From the NCBI GenBank assembly GCA_902806575.1, contig CADCXD010000004.1:1240001-1304000 (forward strand): DNA of 64,000 bases, read 5' to 3'. This DNA is from Jackrogersella multiformis (lineage: Eukaryota > Ascomycota > Sordariomycetes > Xylariales > Hypoxylaceae). A program made the translations under genes and the position numbers. Below the pieces are notes generated by a model that saw only the letters and a list, made by a program, of their open reading frames with translations, searched no databases and was not told the origin of the DNA. This document shows, piece by piece, positions 33,668 to 45,507 of the stretch. Position 1 is the stretch's first letter, and each line of letters begins with the position of its first letter.

Positions 33668-36600
33668 ATGGCGGATATTCGCTCCTTTTTCGGCCGCAAG
33701 GATAGCGGCGCAGCTCCTCCGAAACCAGCTCCAAAGAAAGCAGAAGAGCAGCCTAGTACTAGTACTAATAAGAGACGTAGTGCGTGCCCCTCGGCCTCTT
33801 AACGACGGCTTCGCTAATGATATATGCTAGAAGGACGAAAGGTGGTAGATGATAGCGACGACGGCAGTAATGAAGTTGTTGAGTAAGTAGAAGGGTTATT
33901 GCTTAACAAGTATGTTAATTCGATAGAAGCTGACACAGCTATCAAGGACGAAGAAACCAACCACCAGATCCACTCCAAAAAAGAAGGCGGCGTGAGTAGT
34001 ATTTCTGTCCTTACCCTAGGTAGACTAATACTAAACCGAAAATTAGTGTCAGTGACGATAAGGTTCAGGGGACTGCTACTACAGCAAGTGAATACTTTGC
34101 GTCAGGCAAGTCCAAAAGCCAGCCAGCCGTGAAGTCCGATGCCAAGCCACAGCCGAAAACCAAACTTGAGGTGCGGTCAAGTCCCAGAAATAAGAGAACT
34201 GTTGTGAAGGATGCTATAGCTACGACCAAGAATGATGCTGTAGCTACGACCAAGAAGGAAGATGACCTACCAAAGAAGCGCCCTTCGACTAAGTTCAAGC
34301 GATACGACCCAGATGAGGAGGAGGACGCTTTCATGGATGACGATGACGATGCGGGTGATGACATTTTCGCTGCAGACGCGAGGGGTCGTAATAAAAGAAA
34401 GAATGATGATTATGCCGAGGACGACAGTGAAGAAGAATTCCTTCCGAAGCCTAAAAGAATTGCTTCTCGTAGCAAAGCAGCCAATGAAGATGACAAACCC
34501 ACTACGTCGAAATCTGGAAGGAATGGTGTAGCTTCTACTGCAGCAAAGAAGAGGAAGACACCAGAGGCCGCATCTAGTGAAGAAGAAGAAGAAGACGACG
34601 ATGAGCCTCCGTCTCGTAAGAAGCCAGCAGCGAAGAAACCAAGAGCCCCAAGAGCGAAGAAGACGGATGAGCCAGAACCTGCAGAGATTCAAGCCATCTT
34701 CAATGATATCCCTATGGTCAGACCACCAACACCGCCAGCCAAGGATCCAGATGCCAAATTCGACTGGAGGAAGGCAGCAGCAGGGGGAGGGAATTCCGGT
34801 CCACCACCAAATCCCACCGCAGACTTACCCGAGGGAGAGGAAGATTGTCTTTCTGGCTTGACCTTCGTTTTCACAGGTCAACTTTCTAGTATTGCGCGTG
34901 AGGATGCCCAGGCTCTAGTAAAGCGATATGGCGGCAAAATTACTGGCGCTCCAAGCAGCAAAACCAGCTATGTGGTGCTTGGGGACGATGCCGGGCCCAG
35001 CAAGCTTACCAAGATTCGCCAGCACGGTATAAAGACTATTAATGAAGAGGGCTTATTTGAGCTCATACGTCGCTTACCCGCCGGTGGTGGCACTGGAAAA
35101 GGCGCCGAGAAATTGCGAGAAAAGCGAAAGCTAGAGGAAGAAAAAATCAAAGAGCAAGCCGCGGAGATGGAGCGAGAAGAGAAAGCTCGAAAAGTAGAGG
35201 CAGAAAAGATACGGAAGGCTGCTGTCGCACGTGGTGCTACTGGCCCTGCCCCAGCTGCCCGGCCCCCTCTTGTTCAACTTTGGACAGTGAAGTATGCTCC
35301 AACCCAGTCGAGTCACATTTGCGGAAATAAGGCAGCGGTCGAGAAAATCCAGAACTGGCTGAGAAATTGGCCGAAATTCAAAAAATTCAACTTCCAGAAG
35401 CGAGGAGCGGATGGAATGGGTGGTGCTCGTGCCATCATCGTCTCTGGCCCCCCAGGCATCGGCAAAACAACCGCAGCGCACCTAGCTGCTAAACTTGAAG
35501 GATACGACGTTATAGAGAGCAACGCCAGTGATTCCCGCAGCAAAAAGCTCGTGGAGTCTGGCGTGAGCGAGGTCATGAATAACACGTCACTCCTTGGTTT
35601 CTTCTCAGGGGATGGGAAGAAGCTCGATAAAGAAAAGAAGAATATCGTCCTTATCATGGACGAGGTCGATGGAATGTCGGCTGGCGATCGTGGAGGCGTG
35701 GGTGCTCTCGCAAAGTTCTGCAAAAAGACTGAAGTGCCTCTTATTTTGATCTGCAACGAGCGAAAATTACCAAAGATGAAACCCTTCGATTTTGTGACAT
35801 TCGACATCAAATTTCAGCGACCAACAGTTGACCAGATCCGCTCGAGAATGATGACCATTTGCCACCGAGAAGGGCTAAAGCTGTCGCCTCAGGTGCTCGA
35901 TGCCCTCGTTGAAGGTAGCAATCGAGATATTAGACAGATCATTAATATGTTATCCACAGTCAAGCTGGACCAATCTTCCATGGATTATGATCAGAGCAAG
36001 AGCATGTCAAAGGCCTGGGAGAAGTCCATAGTGCTGAAGCCGTGGGATATTTGCCAGAAAATGCTCGGCGGTGGCCTCTTCTCTCCTGCAAGCAACGCGA
36101 CCCTCAACGACAAGATTCAACTCTACTTTAATGACCACGAGTTCAGCTATTTGATGATACAAGAGAATTATCTTCGAACCAAACCGGCTGTCCTGAACCA
36201 GAATCAGTATAACAAACGCGAGCAAAACCTCAAGGCTCTAGAAATGGTTGATAAGGCGGCGGAAAGTATCAGCGATGGTGACTTGGTAGACCGAATGATC
36301 CACGGTCCACAACAACAATGGAGTTTGATGCCCACTCACGCTGTCTTCAGTACGGTCCGGCCGTCCAGCTTTGTGGCTGGCCAATTGATAGGTTCGAACT
36401 TCACCACCTGGCTTGGCAACAATAGCAAATACGGTAAATTGGGTAGGTATATCCGCGAAGTTCATTCGCACATGCGACTGAGGTCCTCTGGTGATCATCA
36501 TGAGATTCGTCAGCAGTACCTACCAGTTCTCTGGACACGACTTATCAAAAGACTCGCCGAAGAAGGCAAGGAGTCTGTCGAGGAAGTCATCGAGCTTATG

Positions 36601-37094
36601 GATAGCTACTACCTCACTAGAGAGGACTTCGATTCCATCAAAGAGCTCGGCGTCGGTTCTCAAGATGAAGAGCTCGTCAAGATCGATACCCAAACCAAAG
36701 CTACTTTTACCAGAATGTAAGTACAAAAATGCGTGCCGTAGAAATCTATTCCGAAGCTAATGTATATAGGTACAACGCAATGTCCCATCCGATTCCCTTT
36801 ATGAAGGCCAGCAGTATTGTGGCCCCGAAGAAGGCTGCGAGAGATAAGCCAGATCTTGAGGAGGCAATAGAAGAGGAAGATGATGATGCAGAAGTGGCCG
36901 AGGCTGCTGAAGCTGCTGATGAAGATGATGAAGTTGATATCGAGAAGGATAAGTATATTAAAAAGCCAAAAGCCAAGAGTGCGAAGAAGGGTAGTAAGAA
37001 AGCTACTAAGGTCGAAGACGAAGATGAAGAAGAAAAGCCAGCAAAGGGACGCAAGGGCAAGGCTGGTGGAGGTAAAGGCAAGGCAAAAAAGTGA
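33668..37094 (+). CDS. RFC1: Replication factor C large subunit, Rfc1
   Basis: Large subunit of the PCNA clamp loader. Exons 33668-33776, 33831-33882, 33947-33991, 34047-36716, 36770-37094; 1066 aa. The start MADIRSFFGRK carries a PCNA-binding IRSFF element. Long acidic and basic disordered segments precede a BRCT domain at about 336-415 (GLTFVFTGQLSSIAREDA, then YGGKITGAPSSKTSYVVLG). The AAA+ domain has Walker A GPPGIGKTT (about 532) and Walker B LIMDEVDGM (about 604). The RFC1 C-terminal domain and a Lys/Glu-rich tail (KGRKGKAGGGKGKAKK) follow. The third exon was set by phase: only the acceptor ATCAAG|GACG, 12 nt after a CTGAC branch, links both sides and gives KKPTTRSTPKKKAA. Exon 2 could also start 3 nt later (CTAG versus AAG). 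Confidence 0.95.
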
Positions 37095-38022
37095 GGACCC
37101 TATCACACATGAACATTCAGTTACGTGAACAGAGATTGCGTTGCTTTGTTGTCAATATTCATTAGACCTTAGGCGAGCTTATGTATGATAAATACCTAAT
37201 GAAGGCAATAATAGATCGAAGTTTTCGGTATCTATAAATTCAGGGGTAATGAGGCTCTAAACATTATTCCTATATATTGATTATTTCACTAACTCTATAC
37301 AGCAGTTCCTTATATATATCGATAGCTACACTCTTAGGGTTATACCGTTTTTAGATACCTCTAAAATATTTAGGCGTCTTGTCTCTAGTAATGCAGTAAT
37401 GTGGTTGTCATCACCCACGATATTCATATACATACCAATGTTTACGTACCTAGGTACTGAACGATATCGTACTGGCACAGTTAGTACTCGACATAGTGGA
37501 ATAGTCACTGGAGCACTGGATGCAATTGACGCGTCCGCGTTATGGCCAGGTGCTTCCTACACACCTAGGTATCTACTTAGGTACATAGGTAGGTAGGTTC
37601 GTCCCCTAAGTTACTACCTACTACCTAGGTAGGTAGGTGACGGGCAATCGTAAGGGTTCTCGTCGCCCACCTACCTATGTTATTTAACGACGGGTTTCGC
37701 ACATTCACCTTTGTTATTTTCTTTCCTACACAAAATAATATCTTTCGAACCTAACGATTTATTCACAAACCTTTTCCAACTGTTAAGTCATCCAATAACA
37801 ATCACCACTCCCCATTCTTGTACCCTGTCTCGATTTCGTTGGTATTGTCATCGACATCAAGGTTATTAGCTGTTATTGATTACATCTCTGGTTACTGTCA
37901 TTGATTTTGGTCACTAAAACTATCTCATACATTCTCGGCATCCTCGATTTACTTTCGACCTACCGTTGTTGTCGAGTATCGTTTCCGACACCCCCCTCTG
38001 GCAATCACTGATTACTACCACC
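37095..38022. other. Intergenic with TACCTAGGTA cluster
   Basis: About 930 bp between tandem plus-strand genes. A dense motif cluster lies at 37446-37640, followed by a T/C-rich stretch (37700-37990) that looks like the promoter and leader of the next gene. Confidence 0.5.
37446..37640. repeat. TACCTAGGTA repeat cluster
   Basis: Motif copies at about 37446-37456 (GTACCTAGGTA) and 37561-37640 (CACCTAGGTA, GGTACATAGGTAGGTAGG, CTACCTACTACCTAGGTAGG). The density in the 3' part is among the highest in the window. Confidence 0.85.
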
Positions 38023-40398
38023 ATGTCTTCTCGCGTCCCCGATACACGAGAACCAGCAATGGAAGCTGCTTCGGCAGATGGATCTGACTCTTCAGATTGT
38101 AGGTTCCCCGTCGAGCTGGTTACTACTTGAAATATAAATGATTAACCTTTTTTTCTACTTATAGGGGTCACCACAGAATTTTCTGGAGAAACTGCCTCTG
38201 AGAGGTCACGCTTCTCGGATTATTACGAATTCGTTGACGAAATATCCCTACATTCTTCTTCTGCTGGATCCAAGATGGCCAAGTCTTCTGGTGAGGCCTC
38301 TGATGGCCAATCTTCCAACCCGGCTCGTGTGCCCGGTGTTGATGGAGATGACCATGGTCTCTCCAACTCCATGATGAAGGCATTCGTGGCGATGCGTGGT
38401 CCTGCTGGGGACGCTACTCTTGAGCCTCTTCACGAGTTTCACGACTTGATGAAGCATCAAGACGCGTCGGGAAGCAGCAAGGAGCCTCCCAAGAAATCCA
38501 ACGCTGGGTATGTTACCTCTTCCAAGTGCCTATAGTCTATGAAGATAGTTCCGAATAATTGTACCATGCTAACACCTACGCCCACCAGATTTCCCAAGAA
38601 CCCTTCCGCTGGCTTGGATTTCTCGCTGTATGACGCAGTGAACGACGCCTTTCCTCACCCTGGCTGGGCACCCGACTCGGATGACGAAGAGGGTCCCGAA
38701 CCCAGCCAGCGTATTACGCCGGCCACATTCCTCGCACTCTCTAAGGGTGCTAAGCGAATGGACCGCAAGGATGTCGACCCTAATGATGTAAGTTTTATTG
38801 CCCCCGTTTCTCTACACTCCGAGTTTATCTAGAGCCTCCATATTAACCCAAATAGCTCCTTGCAAACGCCCAGCGTACTCGACCTGAAGGTGCGTCGCCA
38901 TCCTTCGCGACCGACCACTACCCGCATTACCTCGACAATGCGAAGTCTCAGGTCGACAAGCACACTGGTGAGGAAATCTCTCCGTGGTACAAGGTTCCGA
39001 CGGACCCTTCCGTTGTGTACACGCCACCCGGTGTCTCTGAGACTCCTTACGTGACGCAACGATTCTTGGAGCGATCTTCCCGTATGGATCCAGTTGCGTT
39101 TGGCAAGCACATGGACCACACGTACGGAAAGTACGAGGAAAGCGTGGCGCCTGAGGGAACCAACCAGCAGTACGGCAATGTAAGTTAATCCCTAATACCC
39201 TTCCCCTTCCCCTTCCCCCTCCATCAACACAAAGTGAAAGCAAAGAGAAAATTTTTGGTTTATCGAGCTATAACTAACATACAACCTTCTCCAGACCGAG
39301 GTAGAACTCGCTACCGCCGATCAGCAGGATGGCACCCAGCAGGCCTCTCTCCCGGGCTCGCAACTCCCAGCGTTCTTCAAGGTCCAGTACGACGCCATCG
39401 CGTACGCGGAGAAGGAAGAGGCGACGGTGAACCACATGATCGACATGCAGGCCAAGTACATCGCGGAACTCGAGACCGAGCGCGAGAACCTGCAGTCGCA
39501 CTGGATCCCGGTGCTGCACCAGCGGCGCGCCGCCCGCATGGCGCAGGAGGCCAAGGCCCGCGCGGAGGAGTCGGCCAGGCAGGTCGCCGAGCAGGCCCGG
39601 CTGGACGCCCTGGAGGAGCAGGCCAAGAGGGACCGCGCCGCTTCCGACCACCGCGGCCGCCGCATCCGCGAGCACGTCGGCAACCACGTCCGCGATACGC
39701 AGTTCCGCCTCGACTGCGCCTTCATGCGCGTCACCGAGGCCCAGCAGATGAGCGCCCGCCACGCCGAGCTCATCAAGCGTCTCGAGCAGCAGATCGGCGA
39801 GGAGTGCCTGCTCGTGGGCAAGGCCTGCGCGCAGGAGGTCTACGACGAGGTCAACGGCCTCAAGCCCGCTCCCCCCTCCATCCCCACCATGATCTCGGGG
39901 CACCTGGCGTCCGGATTCGGCCCGCAGCCGGCGCAGTTCCGAGGCCACGGCACGGCGCCGCCTGTGTCCATGGACGACCCCATATTCGATGACATCTACG
40001 ATGCTTCGGACCGCGAGGGCGAGGGCGAGGGCGGCGGCGACGACGGGGCCCCGCAAGGCAGATGGATCGCGACTAACATCTACGAGCTGGATCCCGGTTC
40101 GGACTACGAAGCCGGGCAGTCGCCCTCGGCCTCCGGCGTGCGTGACCACCGCGGTGAGGACGTAGCTTCCCCAGAGCCTGCTGGCAACGGCAACGGCAAC
40201 GGTGATGCGGAAGGTGCCTCCCAAAGCCGTCCCGAGACCCCGTCGCAGGTGTACGACACGACGGGAGGAGACGACGGCCGCTACGAGAGCGGCGATGGCG
40301 CGCAGCGCCGCGCCGCGAAGGGCAAGGGCAAGGCCGTGGCTCGCTACGAGCCGCCTAGCATGGGCTCGTTCTCGTCGTGGATGCAGGAGTCTCTGTAA
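38023..40398 (+). CDS. Large coiled-coil protein, unknown function
   Basis: Five exons, 38023-38098, 38165-38507, 38589-38787, 38856-39179 and 39295-40398, give 681 aa; all junctions are canonical and in phase. Residues 1-314 are Ser/Asp/Pro-rich and likely disordered, with several Trp/Tyr patches (HPGWAPDSDDEEGPEP, EISPWYKVPTDPSVVY). Residues about 340-470 form a long Arg/Glu/Ala-rich coiled coil (AYAEKEEATVNHMIDMQAKY; AQEAKARAEESARQVAEQ). The C terminus is acidic and low-complexity and ends FSSWMQESL. The last exon is far more GC-rich than the first four and carries a 436-codon antisense frame that I regard as a composition artefact. No catalytic motif is visible; family unknown. Confidence 0.82.
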
Positions 40399-41280
40399 GT
40401 GCCTGGTTCTCTCGCGACAACGATAAGGAAAGAGACGGTGTACAGTACAGAATCGTCGCGAGAGAAGGGGGAGCGGGTTGTCGCCCCATCCCCCAATGGC
40501 CTGGATGAACTTCGCCCTGGGGTTGCATGTTGACGAAATACAACATGCTTTGTTTTTATTTGATTTGATTTGATTTTCTTTCATTATCCCCTCATAGACA
40601 CACGTCAGCCTGTAGTGTGTTCTATCGCCTAATATCTTCTGTTGTGATCGTCCAATATGTCATACCCCCTCGGGCGTGCGCTGTTTGGGCTTGATCTCCA
40701 TACCCCTCCTCACCTTTACCCTCTTATCTCCCTTTTCGACAGCCCATCATCCTGTCGTCTCTGGGATACGAGCTACGGCTCTATCTATCTTCGGATAGCC
40801 AACGATTACCTTCTCGGCCCGTTGGACGTGGGTAGCTTAACACCCGACGTTCCCTTCAAGGGAGTTGTCAAAGTTAATTCTTGTACTTTAGTTTTCTGTT
40901 CCTCTGACAGTTAGTACGCGCACATTTAGAGATGCGCAGGAATAACGAATTCGTTGATTCCTCAAGTGGTTCTTTTATCTTGTGCCCATTCGTGATTTGC
41001 AGTAGTGGACAGTGAATTTCATGTATATTGCAGGTGTAATTACATGATTGGAAGCATTACACAGCTGGTAAACAGTAGAGGAAGCCGCCGTAAGAATCCT
41101 AAACGCCACTCGATCCGACTTCTAATGCAACGTCGGTAAAATACAGCTTCCTCAAGTACAAATAAACCGACTGGGAAGTCTGGGCAATATCGTGTAACCA
41201 GCCTGTCCAATCAATGGAGACGGTAATATCAAGGCTTCTTTCTAGCTTCTCGACCTTCAAGTCTACACCCTATTACCTCT
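40399..41280. other. Convergent 3' intergenic
   Basis: About 880 bp where two genes end toward each other. A small open frame at 40657-40914 is not supported. TTTGATTTGATTTGATTTTC near 40558-40577 is a short simple repeat, possibly in the 3' UTR. Confidence 0.5.
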
Positions 41281-42593
41281 CTAACCCCAACGGTTACGAT
41301 TCTCCTCATCGTACACATTCTGATTGTAACCATCCCACTCATTCCGCATGGCTCTAGCATCGACCTCGCTCCTGGTCCCCTGGCCCGGCAGTCTCTGGCC
41401 GTGGAACGAGATCTGCATGTAGTCGAGCTTTCCCTCGATGCGGCCATCGCCCAGGAACTTGATCCAGCCGTCATTCCCGTTGCCGTACATGATGGGACCT
41501 TCGTGCTCGCGCCCGCGCCACTTGAAATCAGCAGGCTCTTGGGACGACTGATAGGGGCGCGTGTCGAGCCTGAGAACCCCGCTCACAATTCCCAGGTCGA
41601 ATGTGCCCCAAAGCTCGCTGCCGCTGAGCGTCAGGACGAGGTTGAAGTCATCGTGGCCCCATTGCTCGTTGACATACGGGCAGTCGATGCCGTAGCGGCC
41701 GTTGAGGAGGCCGAGGGGTCGCAGCTCGCCGTCGTCTTCATGTTTTATGTACGGAGGCGGCGCGGTGTTGTCATCCCAGTCATCGTCGGAGCTGTGTGGT
41801 ATTTGATGGCACCATTGCCGGCTGAACTGGGTATTCGACCTCTGTCTGGTCGGAAAACGCGGCGGGCAGTCTGTTTCCGAGGATGCTGGGGGCTTGGGGA
41901 CACCGTAGAGGCTGGGGTCCCTCGACTTGGTCCTTGGTGGAGTCCACCACGGCGGGCCATACTGAGGCCGAGGGTGGGAGTAGCGCGGGCCGAAGCGGGA
42001 GATGAAAGAGCAGGAGTCGATGCTTTCTTCTGGGTAGATGGCTTAGGCTTGGTTGCGCGAGAAGGGGTGGCCTTGGGGGTGGTCTTGGGAGTGATCTTAG
42101 ATGGCGTTGCAGCTTTAGTAGTCGTTGTCTTGGATCTCTTCGCCGCATTGCTGGCCGAGACGGTGATGTTGATACCACCAACATTGACAGTCAGATCGAC
42201 ATTAGAAGCTTCAGCCTTACGCTTCCCGGTCTTGGTTGCGGGCGACGAGGTATCCTTGATAGCCTTCTTAGCCTCGCGTTCGTTCTTGGTCCATTCTTTC
42301 TTAAGCTCGGACTCTAGCTTCTGGATATGAGAGGGAATCGAAAGCTTGCTTCCGTTGACGGCATCAAACAAGCGCATGCGAGCCACGGCCTTAGTCTTGG
42401 AAGGCTGAAGACCGTAGTGGATGAGCTGAGCCTCGAACCAATGAGCGGGATGATCCTTCTCGGAGCCGGACTTGAAGTGGTCCTTGAGCTCCGCTACGGT
42501 GGCGCGTCGATGACGATTGTGGCCGCTGGCCTCGGCGAAAAGGTCTCCGGCGTAGGAGAACTTGTCTCTCGTGACGGCCGGTGCCAGCGACAT
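41281..42593 (-). CDS. Basic nuclear-type protein with conserved C-terminal domain, internal frame switch
   Basis: The N-terminal frame (42593 downward) begins MSLAPAVTRDKFSYAGDLF and contains GHNRHRRATVAELKDHF and HWFEAQLIHYGLQPSKTKAV, a SAP-like helical module, then a Lys/Pro/Thr-rich linker resembling a histone tail. The conserved C-terminal domain (LGLLNGRYGIDCPYV; KWRGREHEGPIMYGNG; GWIKFLGDGRIEGKLDYM; ending NRNRWG) is in another frame that ends at 41281. A splice must link them. The best I find is CTCA|GTATGG (exon 42593-41963) with CCCAG or ACAG acceptors (second exon from 41885 or 41870), giving about 406-411 aa, but no good branch point is present. Probably a nuclear, DNA- or chromatin-associated protein; function not known. 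Confidence 0.7.
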
Positions 42594-43393
42594 GATTTCG
42601 CAAAATTGTTGAACACTCGATGTACGATGAACTTTGATGAATGAGGGGTGATAAAGGAGAAATTAGGAAAGTTTATCGTCGCCTACCTAGGTAACTGCAT
42701 AAACCTACGGTTCCAAGATTGGTCGTGTGTTTAGGTGTACATAGGTACTTTGTTGGTCTGTGCTTGTGTTTACCTTTCTCATGTACCAGAAGCTTCAAAT
42801 GAAATCAAAGTATCATCATAGGTGCCTAGGTGGTCAGTGGTCAGTGGTCACTACCTTAAGGCTTAGGCAGGTGCTTTAGCTTGCTAGTGGAAAGAACGAA
42901 TTTAACAAAATAGCTCGAACTGTTTCGGTCGTTACTAAATACGCATTAGTATATTCAACCTAAGGTTCACTTAGGCAGAGACGATCAGAGTGAACGGGGA
43001 TTGACCCTGACATAGTAAATACCTAGGCACTTATAATAACCTTAGAACTGCCTTGTTCTGTGTGTACCATAATACCTCAGTTATCGGATACGAGTAGGAG
43101 GATATATTCATTAGATCTAGGCCACCCTCGGCCGCATTGTGCAAAACCCGCCCTGCACATCATGATACCCTCCAAGGACCTTATCATTATCTAGTGTAGA
43201 TCATGAAGCTGTGACCCATTTCAACAGCCATGTCATGCCATGCGTACAATGTAAATAGTCGTCTCCGCCGGCCGCCTTTTCGTGAGAGGAGCATTTTTAT
43301 ATACATTACCCAACGCCGACCCCATTGTGATGGTGATGTACATGGTCTTTTTTATAATATACAGTGGTGAGTAATCGCATTCGTTCAGGTCGT
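42594..43393. other. Intergenic, no gene seen
   Basis: About 800 bp between two minus-strand genes: the 5' side of the basic protein and the 3' side of Mge1. TACCTAGGTA-type motifs occur near 42684-42694 and 42821-42831, and a GTGGTCA direct repeat is at 42830-42850. Confidence 0.45.
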
Positions 43394-44212
43394 TCATTGG
43401 CTCTTGACTACGCCAACCTTAGCGGCTCGGAGTACCCTTCCGTTCAGCTTGAATCCTTTCTGCTGAACATGGAAGACGGTATTGTCTTCCTTACCGGGCA
43501 CCGGGGTCATGAATGTCGCCTCATGCTCATTCGGGTTGAACTTCTCTCCCTCTGGATCGAATCGCTCTAAGCCATGCTTTTGTAAGGTCTGGAGCATGTT
43601 GGTTTCCGTCATCTTAACACCTTCATAGAAGTTCACCAGATCCTCATTCGTCTCCTCCTCTTCCTTCGTCTTGATCTTCTCTTGGCCCATTATTAGAGCC
43701 CTGTCGAGGTTGTCGACACTATCTACCAGATCTTTGGCGAACTTCTGGATGGCAAAGTCGCGTGCTGCCTTCATCTCCCTCTGTGTTCGATCTTGGAGGT
43801 TGCGAAAGTCGGCTACAGACCGAAGATACTTGTCCTATACGAGTTATTAGACTCTTGCATCACTTCAATTTTGTAGCACGCTTTGTAAACTTACCTTCCA
43901 GTCAACGACCTCTTTCTCTTTGGCTTCCAACTTCTTCTTGAGCTCGGCCTCAGCATCTGACGGCGCATTGGCAGCCATGCTGTCCGTGGCTTCATTGTCT
44001 TTAGTCTCTGCCTGTACAGTCGGTTCCTCTCCTTCCTTCTTCGCGGCTGGTTCCGTCTGGTCACTATAACATCTTAGACTTGGGAGGAGTGAGGATCGTA
44101 GGGAACTTGAGGGCGCGGGGAAATATTGTGGCCGTATTAAAGGTCGTTGTACCACTGCCCTCGAGCTGGACGTAACAACTCTCGACGATCTAGAGATGAC
44201 TTGTTTTAACAT
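43394..44212 (-). CDS. MGE1: Mitochondrial GrpE nucleotide-exchange factor (Mge1)
   Basis: Nucleotide exchange factor for mitochondrial Hsp70, needed for protein import and folding in the matrix. Exons 44212-43895 and 43834-43394 give 252 aa. The N terminus (MLKQVISRSSRVVTSSSRAV) is a basic, Ser/Arg-rich presequence extending to about residue 50. A long charged helix (DAEAELKKKLEAKEKEVVDW, then RNLQDRTQREMKAARDFAIQ) forms the GrpE dimer stalk. The C-terminal beta domain has the signature FNPNEHEATFMTPVPGKEDN and ends GRVLRAAKVGVVK. The 60-nt intron falls between codons (AAG|GTAAGT; GTATAG|GAC). Confidence 0.95.
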
Positions 44213-44433
44213 GATGCTTAGTAGTATGTATATACCTTTCGAGAATAGAGCTTCGAAGGCCGCGTGACTATGTTGGTGGACGATGTTAAGCCCTCTCTAT
44301 ACAAATGGAGGCAATAGCTTTTGCAAATAAATTTTTTGATTAAGCGGAGGAGCTTTGCGATTCGGCCCGCACGGTGCTACTAACTAAAAGTTTACCGGTT
44401 TGCCGATTGAGCACTGAAAAAACTGTTAGCTAA

Positions 44434-44533
44434 GGTACCTAGGTACTTAGGTACTGTTAAGTAATAAGTAGTAAGTAACGGTGCGCTGAGTGGCCTGCTA
44501 GTGGTTAATACCTAGGTACCTAGGTAGGTAGGT
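44434..44533. repeat. TACCTAGGTA repeat cluster
   Basis: Copies read GGTACCTAGGTACTTAGGTA at about 44434-44453 and TACCTAGGTACCTAGGTAGG from about 44510, just upstream of a TATATAAG box. Confidence 0.85.
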
Positions 44534-44590
44534 GGGGCAATTTGGAAGTTTCTGCCTGATATTACCGCCCTGTGGGACCTCCCCAAAAGG

Positions 44591-44598
44591 TATATAAG
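44591..44598 (+). promoter_or_regulatory. TATA-like box
   Basis: TATATAAG followed by a CCTCCCTCCCAAA stretch and a T/C-rich leader. No confident gene follows downstream before RPB3 at 45934. Confidence 0.4.
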
Positions 44599-45499
44599 CA
44601 ACTCCTCCCTCCCAAATTTCCAAAACTTTTTCCTTTCTTCTTCAGCTCTCTTTGCCTTTTGGCTTAGATCAAGTGTAGTATCTGTTCTTTTCAGTTTAAT
44701 CTCTGAAAGAGTCCTACTGGACTCAATCGTGATTATTCTTATTTTTGTACCGCGGTCGCTAATCCTCTGGGCTTGCCCATGATGGCTTCCACCGTGTCCC
44801 TGGTATTACACTGCCTCCAGGTGACGCGAATTTTCATTGCTATCTCTAGCTTGTCTAGGGTCGCGAAGATGATTCGCTACTTAATCGTCGCTGAATACTC
44901 TGTTCAAATGTGTTCAAACTATTAAACGTCTCATATGCTGCTTCGTCAAGGTACGCAGATTGTCATGATGGATGACGAAAACCCTTGTTGCTCCAAATAA
45001 GGATATCTGGACGGCTGCTCATCTGCGCGGCGCCAGAAAGGCGTGAACGGAAATCATCAAGCATGCTGTTTGAGACAATGTCACGATGCCTCGTCTACAT
45101 GGCAAAATGAAGGCTGGAATCAATATTCCGCCAATACATCAGGTTTACCCCGAAATGATTTACATGATCTAAACCTCATCAATTAAAGCAGCTACTCACG
45201 GAGTTTACGCCCGAAATGCTGTACTATGCTGCTTACGGTGTAGCATTGTGTCGCATCCATCTGGTACTTCATCTTCCTCATGGCAATGCTCAAGGCATCG
45301 ATCATAACGAAAATAAATTGGAGATCAAAAATTCCGCCCCCTACGATCCACGAGGGATAATAGAAGAGGGTTGACGCCGCGATGTGCAATGCAGGTCTCT
45401 CCCCTTGCGCACCCTGATGATTGAGCCAGAGTGCGCGGAACAAGGTAAGTATGAAGAAGGAAAGAAAAGAAATCAGTAAAAATTGGGAGGGAGGCCAGG

Positions 45500-45507
45500 T
45501 ATTTATA
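45500..45507 (-). promoter_or_regulatory. TATA-like box facing left
   Basis: TATAAATA on the minus strand, followed by GCCTCCCTCCCAA and a T/C-rich leader similar to that of the opposing TATA box at 44591. The distance between the two is about 0.9 kb. Confidence 0.4.

Noticed and set aside
39274..40584. 436-codon open frame antisense to the coiled-coil gene
   Set aside because: It mirrors a GC-rich exon whose third-position bias removes antisense stops. The protein is low-complexity (Leu/Ala/Arg/Gly) and the sense strand has a coherent spliced gene.
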